Shown: one piece after another, positions 1 to 8,200 of the stretch | Layout: each line of letters opens with the position of its first letter | Position numbering within the stretch: position 1 is the stretch's first letter | Assembly: GCA_047632015.1 (NCBI GenBank) | Contig: JBLIBC010000106.1 | Span: 1-8,716, forward strand | DNA length: 8,716 bases | From: JBLIAZ01 sp047632015 | Lineage (GTDB): Bacteria; Bacteroidota; Bacteroidia; Flavobacteriales_C; GCA-002722245 | Reading direction: 5' to 3' | Made by a program: the position numbers and the translations under genes | Notes under the pieces: generated by a model | What the model was told of the DNA's origin: nothing | Databases searched by the model: none | The model's input: the letters and a program-made list of their open reading frames with translations, nothing else

Positions 1-577
1 CCTCTACCATCATGATATCCTTCAAGGTAGCAGCGATAACCATGTCTAAATCACTAGCAGCAATTTGAGTATAAGTTGGATTCAAAATTAATTCACCATC
101 AACTCTAGCTACTCTTACTTCTGAAACCGGTCCGTTAAACGGAATATCTGAAGCAGCAATTGCAGCAGATGCAGCAAAACAAGCTAAAGCATCTGGAGCA
201 TCATCTTTACCTAAAGAAAGTAAAGAAATCATTACTTGTGTTTCTAATTTATAATCAGAATCAAACAAAGGTCTTAATGCTCTGTCAACTAATCTACAAG
301 TTAAAATCTCCAAGTCATTTGGACGAGCTTCTCTTTTTATAAAACCTCCGGGGAATCTTCCGTCTGCTGGATACTTTTCTTTGTAATCAACAGATAATGG
401 AAAGAAATCCATTCCTTCTCTTAGTTTTTTATTTGAAACTACAGTAGCTAAAAGTACTGTGTCTCCCATTCTTAACAATACAGAACCATCTGCCTGCTTT
501 GCTAATTTTCCTGATTCGATGGAAATCGTTCTACCATCTTTTAACGCAATCGTTTGCGTTGCTAATTTAATACTCAT
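1..577 (-). CDS. pnp: Polyribonucleotide nucleotidyltransferase (PNPase), N-terminal part, cut by window edge
   Basis: PNPase is a trimeric 3'-to-5' exoribonuclease that degrades RNA phosphorolytically in the cytoplasm and takes part in mRNA turnover. The frame is open from the ATG at 577 to the left edge, giving 192 complete codons of a protein that is usually about 700 residues, so the second RNase PH domain and the KH and S1 domains lie outside the window. The visible part is the first RNase PH domain: it starts MSIKLATQTIALKDGR, and carries FFPLSVDYKEKYPADGRFPG near residues 58-77 followed by KREARP, EILTCRLVDR and ALRPLF near 81-105, all characteristic of the family. It follows rpsO on the same strand, 125 nt downstream, behind a strong hairpin, the classic rpsO-pnp order. 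No good Shine-Dalgarno lies before the ATG; the leader is A/T-rich. Identification is firm. Confidence 0.97.
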   Translation of the reverse strand, partial: MSIKLATQTIALKDGRTISIESGKLAKQADGSVLLRMGDTVLLATVVSNKKLREGMDFFPLSVDYKEKYPADGRFPGGFIKREARPNDLEILTCRLVDRALRPLFDSDYKLETQVMISLLSLGKDDAPDALACFAASAAIAASDIPFNGPVSEVRVARVDGELILNPTYTQIAASDLDMVIAATLKDIMMVE

Positions 578-643
578 GTATATATTTATTTATTTGTGTA
601 CTTAACTAATTCAGCGACTTATACTATCAAGGCACTAAAACAA

Positions 644-675
644 AATAAGGCAATTAGTTTCCCAATTGCCTTATT
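644..675 (-). terminator. Intrinsic terminator hairpin between rpsO and pnp
   Basis: The arms AATAAGGCAATT (644-655) and AATTGCCTTATT (664-675) are a perfect 12-bp inverted repeat around an 8-nt loop. Read on the minus strand the stem is followed directly by TTTGTTTTAG, a U-rich tail, 27 nt after the rpsO stop codon. This is the expected form of a Rho-independent terminator for rpsO. Read-through could still feed pnp, as happens at the rpsO terminator in Escherichia coli, but that is inference here; the same stem could alternatively be an RNase processing site. Confidence 0.85.
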
Positions 676-702
676 AATAATGTTAACCGTTAACCATTAC
701 GC

Positions 703-972
703 TTACTTTCTTAAGCCTAAATCAGCAACGATTGCTCTATATCTTACAATATCCTTGTTTTTCAAATAAGTCAATAAAGACCTTCTTTTACCCACTAACA
801 ACTGTAAAGACCTTTGTGTAACATAGTCCTTTCTGTTGTTTTTTAAGTGTCCTGTTAAATGTGTGATTCTTTCCGTAAATAAAGCAATTTGTCCTTCTGA
901 AGAACCTGTATCAGTTGCTGCTTTACCGTGTTTTGCGAAAATCTTTCCTTTTTGTGCTGCTGTTAAAACCAT
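703..972 (-). CDS. rpsO: 30S ribosomal protein S15
   Basis: S15 is a primary 16S rRNA-binding protein of the 30S platform; it binds the central-domain three-way junction and also contacts 23S rRNA in an intersubunit bridge. The 89-residue length is exactly that of the family. Recognisable features are the DTGSSEGQIALFTERI stretch at about residues 21-36, HLTGHLKNNRKDY at 38-50 and the LVGKRRSLLTYLKNKD block at 59-74, which carry the conserved His, Lys and Arg RNA contacts. The ATG at 972 is the only sensible start; the leader before it is purine-rich (AGAGAAAAGAA) without a clear Shine-Dalgarno, common in Bacteroidota. A likely promoter box lies at 1016-1023 and a terminator follows the stop. 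In several phyla S15 represses its own mRNA through a leader structure; I see no structured S15 site in the short leader here. Confidence 0.98.
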   Translation of the reverse strand: MVLTAAQKGKIFAKHGKAATDTGSSEGQIALFTERITHLTGHLKNNRKDYVTQRSLQLLVGKRRSLLTYLKNKDIVRYRAIVADLGLRK

Positions 973-1015
973 TTCTTTTCTCTATTTATCTTTCTATTAT
1001 CTATAAATCGGACGA

Positions 1016-1023
1016 CAAAAATA
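1016..1023 (-). promoter_or_regulatory. Putative Bacteroidota -7 promoter box for rpsO
   Basis: Read on the minus strand this is TATTTTTG, a full match to the Bacteroidota primary-sigma -7 consensus TAnnTTTG. A start site a few bases downstream would give a leader of about 40 nt before the rpsO ATG at 972. No convincing TTTG -33 element is found at the expected distance (around 1043-1048), so the call rests on one box in AT-rich DNA. Confidence 0.42.
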
Positions 1024-1133
1024 GCTAATTGTTTTTGATTACGCTAGCGTTTGGTTAAAAAAAGTAGTCATTAAGTACCAACAGGGTAAAACCAAACAAT
1101 GAAATAAGGCTACATGTAAATTCCAAAAAACGA

Positions 1134-1799
1134 CTAATCCTCCCCTAACGTCAACGCGTAACTCATGATATTAGCACCCATTTGTAGCGCTTGAGTCCTA
1201 GCTTCTTTTGTGTCATTATGGACTTCAGCATCCTCCCAGCCATCGCCTAAGTCACACTCGTAGGTGTAATAAAGTACTATCCTGCCTTTATGAACAATTC
1301 CAAATCCTTTAGGTGCTTTATTATCGTGCTCATGAATTTTAGGTAAACCATTGGGGAATTTGTTGGGGCTTTTGTATAAATCATGTGAAAAAGGAATTTC
1401 CACCAACTTATATTCCGGGAATACTTTTTTAATTTGAGGTCTTATAAATTTGTCCATTCCGTAATTGTCGTCAATATGCAAAAAACCTCCAGCCAATAAA
1501 TACTTACGTAAATTTTGAGCGTCTTGATCAGAGAACACCACATTACCGTGCCCTGTCATATGTAAAAATGGATAGGAAAAAATATCAGCACTACCCACAC
1601 TTACTTTTTCCGTTTCAACATTAATACTAGTCTCCATCGTTAAATTGCAAAACTTCGCCAAATTAGGTAGCGAGCTTGGGTTGGCGTACCAATCACCTCC
1701 TCCGCTGTATTTAAGCACAGCAATTTTAAAACTGTGCTGCGGAACAAAGCTTGACCCGACCAATATTGTGAGCAATAAAAAAGCGATTGTCTTTTTCAT
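1134..1799 (-). CDS. DUF4159 domain-containing secreted protein
   Basis: This is a 221-residue protein of unknown biochemical role that matches the DUF4159 family, frequent in Bacteroidota. Residues 1-19 (MKK, then a hydrophobic stretch AFLLLTILVGSSFV) form a Sec-type signal peptide without a lipobox cysteine, so a soluble periplasmic location is inferred. The mature part shows the family's signatures: KYSGGGDWYAN (30-40), YPFLHMTGHG (76-85), GGFLHIDDNYG (104-114) and ECDLGDGWED (181-190). The fold is generally considered to resemble class I glutamine amidotransferases, but no Cys-His-Glu triad is evident to me, so I assign no enzymatic activity. Its ATG overlaps the rsmE stop codon (ATGA, 4 nt), implying co-transcription and translational coupling with rsmE. 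No Shine-Dalgarno precedes the ATG, which fits translation by re-initiation. Family assignment is solid; function is unknown. Confidence 0.9.
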   Translation of the reverse strand: MKKTIAFLLLTILVGSSFVPQHSFKIAVLKYSGGGDWYANPSSLPNLAKFCNLTMETSINVETEKVSVGSADIFSYPFLHMTGHGNVVFSDQDAQNLRKYLLAGGFLHIDDNYGMDKFIRPQIKKVFPEYKLVEIPFSHDLYKSPNKFPNGLPKIHEHDNKAPKGFGIVHKGRIVLYYTYECDLGDGWEDAEVHNDTKEARTQALQMGANIMSYALTLGED

Positions 1800-2488
1800 G
1801 AATCGGCTAAATTAAAAATAGAACAAGCAAACATGCCTGCGGTTTCAGTTCGTAATCTTTTATACCCTAAGGACACTGCTTGGAATTTAGCGTCAATAGC
1901 AGCTTGCACTTCTTCTTTTGAAAAATCACCTTCAGGACCCACAATTAAAAAAGTTTCCTTTTCCTTATCAAAGGATTTTAAATGAGGTGTTTCATGACTG
2001 TAACAATGAGCAATTAGCTTTTGTTCAGCCTTTATTTTAACCACATCTGAGAATTTCAATACAGGATTGATTGTTGGAAAATGCAAAGTATAGCTTTGTT
2101 TGCAAGCTGCAATCATTTTTTTCGTGAGTTTTTCGATATTTAAATGTTTCCTTTCTGAATTTGATGTCAGCATGGGGGTTATTTCCTTTATCCCCAACTC
2201 ACATGCTTTCTCCACAAAAAACTCAAACCTGCTAAGGTTTTTAGTAGGCGCAATTGCGATGTGCAGGTTAGGTAAGTTAAAAGGCACTTCCTCTTTTGAC
2301 AACACTTGATATTCGCAAGATTTTGCACTGGATTTGGTAATTCTCACCAAATAATTACACCCTTCTCCATCAATCACATTTACTTTATCATTCACTTTTT
2401 TACGCAACACTTTTACACAATGCTGCGACTCTTCAGGTGACAAAACACCTTTTTGAACATCTGATTTTGAAGCAAAAAACAACTGCAT
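1796..2488 (-). CDS. rsmE: 16S rRNA (uracil(1498)-N(3))-methyltransferase
   Basis: RsmE uses S-adenosylmethionine to methylate N3 of U1498 in helix 44 of 16S rRNA, near the decoding centre. The 230-residue product has the usual two parts: an N-terminal PUA-like RNA-binding region with HCVKVLRKKVND (about 23-34), and a C-terminal SPOUT (trefoil-knot) methyltransferase domain with KACELGIKEI (94-103), the knot motif GPEGDFS (184-190) and LGYKRLRTETAG (207-218). Length and motifs are complete, so it should be active. I start at the ATG at 2488 (MQLFFASK) rather than an in-frame ATG at 2506, because AGAGG sits four bases upstream of 2488, family members begin in this way, and the earlier ATG falls inside a likely promoter box. 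The gene overlaps the DUF4159 gene by 4 nt and is divergent from hisD. Confidence 0.95.
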   Translation of the reverse strand: MQLFFASKSDVQKGVLSPEESQHCVKVLRKKVNDKVNVIDGEGCNYLVRITKSSAKSCEYQVLSKEEVPFNLPNLHIAIAPTKNLSRFEFFVEKACELGIKEITPMLTSNSERKHLNIEKLTKKMIAACKQSYTLHFPTINPVLKFSDVVKIKAEQKLIAHCYSHETPHLKSFDKEKETFLIVGPEGDFSKEEVQAAIDAKFQAVSLGYKRLRTETAGMFACSIFNLADS

Positions 2489-2492
2489 GAGA

Positions 2493-2497
2493 CCTCT
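2493..2497 (-). promoter_or_regulatory. Shine-Dalgarno site that fixes the rsmE start
   Basis: On the minus strand the sequence reads AGAGG-TCTC-ATG, a five-base Shine-Dalgarno match with a four-base spacer before the ATG at 2488. It is the clearest ribosome-binding site in the window and favours this start over the in-frame ATG at 2506, which has none. Confidence 0.65.
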
Positions 2498-2503
2498 TTT
2501 AAA

Positions 2504-2511
2504 CAAAACTA
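2504..2511 (-). promoter_or_regulatory. Putative -7 promoter box for rsmE-DUF4159
   Basis: The minus strand reads TAGTTTTG, matching TAnnTTTG. A transcript starting a few bases downstream would have a leader of roughly ten bases containing the AGAGG site. There is no clear -33 TTTG at the right distance, and short AT-rich matches arise by chance, so confidence is low. Confidence 0.35.
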
Positions 2512-2599
2512 AACAATTTGTATAGTTTGAGTTAACTATAACCTATCAAATCAAATGACATTTATTACTTTTACTTCGCTTATTAAATGCCGTTTTAAA

Positions 2600-3898
2600 A
2601 TGAAAGTTTACAAGTATCCGCAAAAATCAGAATGGCCAGAAATCCTTTCAAGACCAGTGAAGGAAAAGGCTAATTTGGATCAAATTGTAAATGAAGTTTT
2701 TGAAGCAGTTAAAACCAAAGGTGACCAAGCTGTTGCTTTTTACACCAGTAAGTTCGACCAAAGCTCACCTGAAAATGTATTGATAAACACCATCGAAGTT
2801 GAAAAGGCTGTGAATGCGGTTTCAAATGAATTGAAAGATGCTATTGATTTAGCGTACAATAACATACTTGCTTTTCACAACAATCAGATATTTGACGAGT
2901 CAGCTGTAGAAACTACACCTGGAGTAACATGTTGGAGAACAGAAACAGCCATTGAAAAAGTAGGGTTATATATACCTGGTGGAACAGCGCCTTTATTTTC
3001 AACAGTATTAATGTTGGGAGTTCCTGCAAAAATTGCGGACTGTCCTGAAATCATATTATGTACACCCCCAGATAAATCGGGCAACATCCACCCTGCTATA
3101 TTATACACTGCTAACAAAATTGGAATTTCAAAGATTTACAAAGTTGGAGGGATTCAAGCTATAGCAGCAATGACATACGGCACAGATATAATTCCAGCAG
3201 TTTATAAAATATTTGGACCTGGAAACCAATTCGTAACTGCAGCTAAGGAAAAAGCAACTACGGAAGGAATTGCTATTGATATGCCTGCAGGGCCGTCAGA
3301 AGTGCTCGTTTACGCTGACAAAAGCGCATCTCCTGCTTTCATCGCCTCGGATTTATTATCACAAGCTGAACACGGTATTGACAGCCAGTCTATTTTAGTA
3401 TGCACTGATGAAACAGTGTTAGAAAACACTAAACAAGAAGTTGCAAAGCAATTAGCTCAATTATCAAGAAAAGACATAGCTGCACAGTCATTGGAAAATT
3501 CCACTTTGGTTTTAGTGGATAATGTACAAGAAGCGATGGAAATGATAAATGAATATGCTCCTGAACACTTCATTGTCATGAGTGAGGATGAGGAATACAT
3601 CATTAACAATATAAGAAACGCAGGAAGTGTTTTTTTAGGGGATTACACCCCTGAAAGTGCTGGGGATTATGCATCGGGAACAAACCACACTTTACCTACC
3701 AACGGATTTGCAAAAGCTTACTCTGGAGTTTCTTTGGAAAGCTTCAATAAAAAAATAACCTTTCAACGAATTTCAAAACAAGGCTTAAAAAATATTGGTC
3801 CTGCAATAGAAATTATGGCCGAAAACGAATTATTGGATGCTCATAAAAATGCAGTTACCATCCGTCTCAACAAAGGATTAAAGGACTTGAACAAATAA
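2600..3898 (+). CDS. hisD: Histidinol dehydrogenase
   Basis: HisD is the zinc- and NAD-dependent homodimeric enzyme that oxidises L-histidinol to L-histidine in two steps, the end of histidine biosynthesis. The 432-residue product has the usual length and all key residues: the PGGTAPLFST signature (126-135); zinc ligands Gln255 and His258 in SQAEHG; the catalytic pair Glu322-His323 in EYAPEHF; zinc ligand Asp356 in SAGDYASGTNHTLPT; and zinc ligand His415 in LDAHKNAVTIR. I start at 2600 (MKVYKYPQKSEW), the typical family N-terminus; an in-frame ATG at 2555 would add 15 residues of hydrophobic, non-conserved sequence. There is no clear Shine-Dalgarno. The stop overlaps the next gene's ATG by one base. 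No other his gene is in the window: its upstream neighbour is divergent rsmE rather than hisG, and no hisC or hisB follows. Confidence 0.97.
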   Translation: MKVYKYPQKSEWPEILSRPVKEKANLDQIVNEVFEAVKTKGDQAVAFYTSKFDQSSPENVLINTIEVEKAVNAVSNELKDAIDLAYNNILAFHNNQIFDESAVETTPGVTCWRTETAIEKVGLYIPGGTAPLFSTVLMLGVPAKIADCPEIILCTPPDKSGNIHPAILYTANKIGISKIYKVGGIQAIAAMTYGTDIIPAVYKIFGPGNQFVTAAKEKATTEGIAIDMPAGPSEVLVYADKSASPAFIASDLLSQAEHGIDSQSILVCTDETVLENTKQEVAKQLAQLSRKDIAAQSLENSTLVLVDNVQEAMEMINEYAPEHFIVMSEDEEYIINNIRNAGSVFLGDYTPESAGDYASGTNHTLPTNGFAKAYSGVSLESFNKKITFQRISKQGLKNIGPAIEIMAENELLDAHKNAVTIRLNKGLKDLNK

Positions 3899-5157
3899 TG
3901 AGCGCATTCCAACCACCAATAGTATCTGATTTCACACCTAGTATTGCTAAAATATCCACTGAACAATTCGGAGATGTAGATGTGCATTATTTACATGACG
4001 AAAATTGTGAAATATGTAAAGTAGAATGGGTTTTTGAAACCGGAACAAGTAATCAAAATAAAAGCTTGCAAGCTAATTTTGCAGTTAACCTGTTATTGGA
4101 AGGAATCCCGCAATACAACTCAAAACAATTTGCGCAAAAATTAGACGAACTAGGAGCGTATTTTGGTGTGGAATGCGGTAAAGATTACAGCAGTTTTACT
4201 TTACATGTATTAGACAGCAACCTAACAGAAGCTTTGGATTTAATTTATCCAATTTTTATTGAGCCTACACTTGATGAAATAGAGTTCAATAATTTCTTAA
4301 CAGAAAGCAGACAGGATTTTGAGCATAACTTACACAATACAGGTTTCATTGCACGTCAAAAATTGAGACGACAATTATATGATGGTCATGTGTATGGGAA
4401 TTTAGCTAGTTTAAAATCCTTTGATGAAATCAATTTGAATGACATTAAAGATTTTGCGAAAAATAACATACTTCAAAAAAAATACAAATTATTTGTAAGT
4501 GGTAAGGTAGACGACAAAGTACTTGGACTCCTTAAAAGTAAAATTGCAAACAACGGGCTACTGGGTAGCATTCCAGCTGTAAGTATACAAGTTGCTACTT
4601 CAATTACTGGCTTAAACAAATTAACTCACGATACTGCGAAACAAGACGCAGTGCGTTTGGGTATTAATGTTCCAAATCAGGATCATCCTGACTTTTTGAT
4701 ACTTAACCTCATCAACACTATTTTAGGTGGATATTTTGGAGCTAGACTAATGCAAAACATCCGCGAAGAAAAAGGTTGGACGTATGGCATTAACTCATCC
4801 ATTGTACCAGGGAAACAAGTTTGCTCCTTGACGATAGGAACGGATGTACTTCAAAACAAGGGACATGATTGCATTGTTGAAATTAAAAAGGAAATTAAGA
4901 TTCTTCAAAACAAACTAGTTTCGGAGCAAGAATTACTGACTGTAAGCGCTTACATTAAAGGAAACCTGTTACGAAGTTTTGATGGTGTTTTCCAACAAAT
5001 GGACAGGTATCAATCTACGCACTTATTCGGCTTAACCAATGAACACTACTTGGATTACATGAGTTTACTGAATACGGTTTCAGCCAAAGACATTCAATCC
5101 ATTGCTAACAAACATTTGAATGTTGATTCTTTCACAGAAGTCATGGTTACTAAATAG
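3898..5157 (+). CDS. M16-family (insulinase-like) peptidase homologue lacking the HxxEH zinc motif
   Basis: This 419-residue protein has the two-lobed M16B layout: an N-terminal M16 domain (about 15-190) and a second M16_C-type domain (about 190-419). Active members have HxxEH in the first lobe; here the aligned position reads LLLEG (Leu65, Glu68, Gly69), so both zinc-binding histidines are absent and the protein should not be a metallopeptidase alone. The second lobe keeps the Arg289/Tyr296 pair in NIREEKGWTYGI, which in known two-subunit M16B enzymes comes from the non-zinc subunit and completes the partner's active site. No signal peptide is visible, so a cytoplasmic location is likely. 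The ATG at 3898 shares a base with the hisD stop (TAATG), and AAGGA lies 12 nt upstream within hisD, suggesting coupled translation. No catalytic partner is encoded in the window. Family membership is secure; the regulatory or partner role is inferred. Confidence 0.9.
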   Translation: MSAFQPPIVSDFTPSIAKISTEQFGDVDVHYLHDENCEICKVEWVFETGTSNQNKSLQANFAVNLLLEGIPQYNSKQFAQKLDELGAYFGVECGKDYSSFTLHVLDSNLTEALDLIYPIFIEPTLDEIEFNNFLTESRQDFEHNLHNTGFIARQKLRRQLYDGHVYGNLASLKSFDEINLNDIKDFAKNNILQKKYKLFVSGKVDDKVLGLLKSKIANNGLLGSIPAVSIQVATSITGLNKLTHDTAKQDAVRLGINVPNQDHPDFLILNLINTILGGYFGARLMQNIREEKGWTYGINSSIVPGKQVCSLTIGTDVLQNKGHDCIVEIKKEIKILQNKLVSEQELLTVSAYIKGNLLRSFDGVFQQMDRYQSTHLFGLTNEHYLDYMSLLNTVSAKDIQSIANKHLNVDSFTEVMVTK

Positions 5158-5174
5158 AAAGCATATCAATTTTA

Positions 5175-5230
5175 GCTCAAAAAAAAAAGGAAAGTACTGA
5201 CACATGTCATACTTCCCTTTTTTTTTGAGC
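5175..5230. terminator. Bidirectional terminator hairpin between convergent genes
   Basis: GCTC followed by ten A at 5175-5188 pairs with nine T followed by GAGC at 5218-5230. The inner stem GGAA/TTCC, GTA/TAC and TGAC/GTCA continues with one mismatch and single-base bulges to a four-base loop at 5202-5205. The A-run and T-run at the two sides give a U-tail for transcripts from either direction, so it can end both the hisD-M16 transcript (17 nt after its stop) and the giant gene's transcript (15 nt after its stop). Confidence 0.85.
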
Positions 5231-5245
5231 TTATTTAGCCTCGTA

Positions 5246-8200
5246 CTATTTCACCAAGGTCACGGTACCTACTTTTCTGTAAACTTTTCCGGTGTACATG
5301 TTTTTCACAGTAAGCTTCCATACATACACATCGTTTTGAGATAGTCTTCCGGAGCTTGCGCTTCCGTCAACAGTTCCATCCCAACCATGACCAATGGTAG
5401 TTGTTTGGAAAATTAAGTTACCCCACCTGTCTAATACTAGAAACTCGTAATTATCTAGAGCCCAATTCCTGCCTTTTGGATAGAACGTGTCATTTAATCC
5501 ATCAGACTTTGTACCCGGCGTAAATGCATTTGGCACATACAACTGGAAGATGTCTTGAATGATTACATTTTTGATAACAGTATCAGTACAACCAACAGTC
5601 GCGCCCGTGCTTGCCATGAAATTGTTAGTTACAATCAATGTAACTGGGATGGTATCATCACCAAGAACACTAAACACTGTACTCGGCATAATCGATGCAC
5701 TTGTAACTGGACTACCTTTTGACGTAAAATCCCATAAAAACTCGTCCGTAAGATCACCTGAATTTGTAAATTGAATTCTAGGGTCTAAAACACTAACTGG
5801 ATTTGGCGACCAAACGAAGTCAGCAGTTGGTAATGGGAATACATTTATTACCGTATCTGCTGTAGCTTCACATCCATTCGCGTACTCATTACTCAATGTC
5901 ACTGTGTATTCACCAGCTACAGTATAATTAGTTCCATCAGAACCTTGATTTGTTCCCGTTGCACCATTTCCAAAGTCCCAAGTAGAGCCACTTAATGCTG
6001 CTAGTGAATAAACAGTGTTGTCCGTAAATACATCAGCATAAGCAACACAAGAATCTTCATTTTCTCTTGAGAAATCAATTACTGGATTGTCAAACACCTC
6101 CAGACTATCAAGAGCGCTTGATACACAACCATTTGGTGCCGGATCAGTAGTTGTGAAAGTGTAAGTAGCATAAACTTTCCCTCCAGCAGTTACTCCTGTA
6201 CCTGACCAAACTCCTGTATTTGGATTAATACTTCCAAGAGCTGGAGCATTTAATGACCAAACACCTGTTCCAGTAGCTGTTCCAACAGATGCTAAAAAAG
6301 TACTTGGAGTTGTTATATCTCCAACACACCTATCAACAGGGTTAGTTGGTGTAATTATAGCAGCAGCAGTTACTTTAATTGTTGTAGAGGCAGAATCTCC
6401 ACACATTTGTAAATCACCTAAGGTGTAAAGTATTTTATGTGTACCAACACCTGCTACAACTGGATCAAACATGTTCGAAGTAACATCATAACCTGTAACA
6501 GGAGTATATACTCCAACAGTGGTTGATAATAACTCTCCTGATGTTCCTATTACAGATATTGCAGGGTCTTGAGAACACAGTCCAGGATACGCAGGTATAT
6601 TAGCGTTTTCATTTAGAAGTACTTCAATACTGTCAATTTCAGTTACCGGGCAAGCAATACCTACGGTATACTTCACAGCATTTTTCCCTACATTGGCCAA
6701 TGTTGGATCAAAAGATCCCCCAGCAGTTAAATATGCACTTGGTATCCAAGCTCCCGAAGTATCGGGAGTAGAAGTATCAGTGGCTGTTATTACCACAGCA
6801 CTCCCATTTGCACAGTATGGTCCAAAAGAACCTATCGCTATTACAGCAGTATCAATTACAGTTACCCAAGCAGTATCAACGTCTGAACATTGAGCATTAG
6901 ACACGGTATGCTCAATTTGATGAACACCACTAGCCGCTGTCAAAGGATTAAATACTAAAGTACCAGTGTTGAACCCAACTTTCCCATCAATCTCTTTCCA
7001 AGTAATGGAAGTTGAATCGGCACTTAAAGTTATGGCGTCGTCATACCTACAAAGCGTTGCGTCACCTGTAATATCAGCAACTGCTAATGGGTAAATCATC
7101 ACACTTACCGTATCAGTATCTCCACATAACCCACCAATTCTTTGCTCAATTGAATAGGTTCCCGCCGGTAGTAGAGAAGGCTTAAATATCTTCGCTGGAT
7201 TCTCAACTCCATTAACCCACCATGTTCCCCCGTCATTTGCTGTTGCCGATTTTGTAAGAACATAACTTGTAGTATCACTTATACAGTAATCCATCATAGC
7301 TAGAATAGAAGCATCTAATATACTAGTTGTTGTTATCCAAATAGTGTCAGCATCTGGACATGGTTCAGGAGCATCAAATTTGTAAATTAACATTAAATCT
7401 GTTACCGGTTTAATAGCTGACAAATCAATCGTTGCGGTAGTACTACCAAAAGGCATTGTAACATTTATATTATTCCATGTACCACCTGTCTCAGCAACGG
7501 TCACTTGTGGATCATCAGGATCCTTTTCACAAAGAGTCAAAGTGTCATTTCCAGTAGTTGTAGTTATAGTAGCATCTTTTTTAGGATTTACAATGATGTA
7601 AGTTGAATCCTTACATCCTCCAGGAACACTTACATTAAGTATTTTATAAGTACCCGCCTTTGAAGTAATTGTGGTGATAAAAGATGTATCTCCAGGAGAA
7701 ACCTCTGCAATTGTTGGAACATCACCTGTTCCAGTCGGAACAGAATCTATTGACCAAACACTCACACCGCCAGCGGCAATAAACGTGGCATCTACCGATA
7801 AACCAGCACTTTCTCCAGCACAAATATTAGTTAACTGTGTAACTACAGGTACCGGATTAACAGTGATATAAACCGAATCTTTACAACCTCCAGGTATACT
7901 TGTATTAAGTATTTTATAAGTACCAGCTCTTGATGTAGCTGTACTGATAAATGATGTATCTCCAGGGGAAACCTCTACAATTGTTGGAATACTACCAGTT
8001 CCCGTCGGAGTTGAATCTATAGACCAAACACTAACTCCTCCGTCAGCAATAAACGCAGCATTTATTGTCAAGTTAGCAGTCTCTCCAGCACAAACATTTG
8101 TTAACGGTGTAATTACCGGTAATGAATTGACTGTGATGTAAACTGAATCTTTACAACCTCCCGGTAAGCTTGTATTAATTATTTTATAAGTACCGGGTCT

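Noticed and set aside
160..342. Plus-strand open frame of 60 codons
   Set aside because: It is antisense to the well-conserved pnp coding sequence and is low-complexity.
973..1015. Structured S15-binding autoregulatory leader before rpsO
   Set aside because: The short leader is A-rich with no stem-loop or pseudoknot visible, so no feature is called.
2504..2506. ATG at 2506 as the rsmE start
   Set aside because: It adds a non-conserved MFKRGL, has no Shine-Dalgarno and lies within a TAnnTTTG box; the ATG at 2488 has AGAGG at good spacing.
2566..2573. TACTTTTA as a hisD promoter box
   Set aside because: It matches TAnnTTTG at all but the last base and no -33 TTTG lies at the right distance; too weak to call in AT-rich DNA.
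2555..2599. N-terminal extension of hisD from the ATG at 2555
   Set aside because: The 15 added residues are not typical of HisD, while the ATG at 2600 begins the usual family N-terminus.
2100..3117. Open frames at 2100-2309 (plus) and 2884-3117 (minus)
   Set aside because: They are shadows lying opposite rsmE and hisD, which are both identified by conserved motifs.
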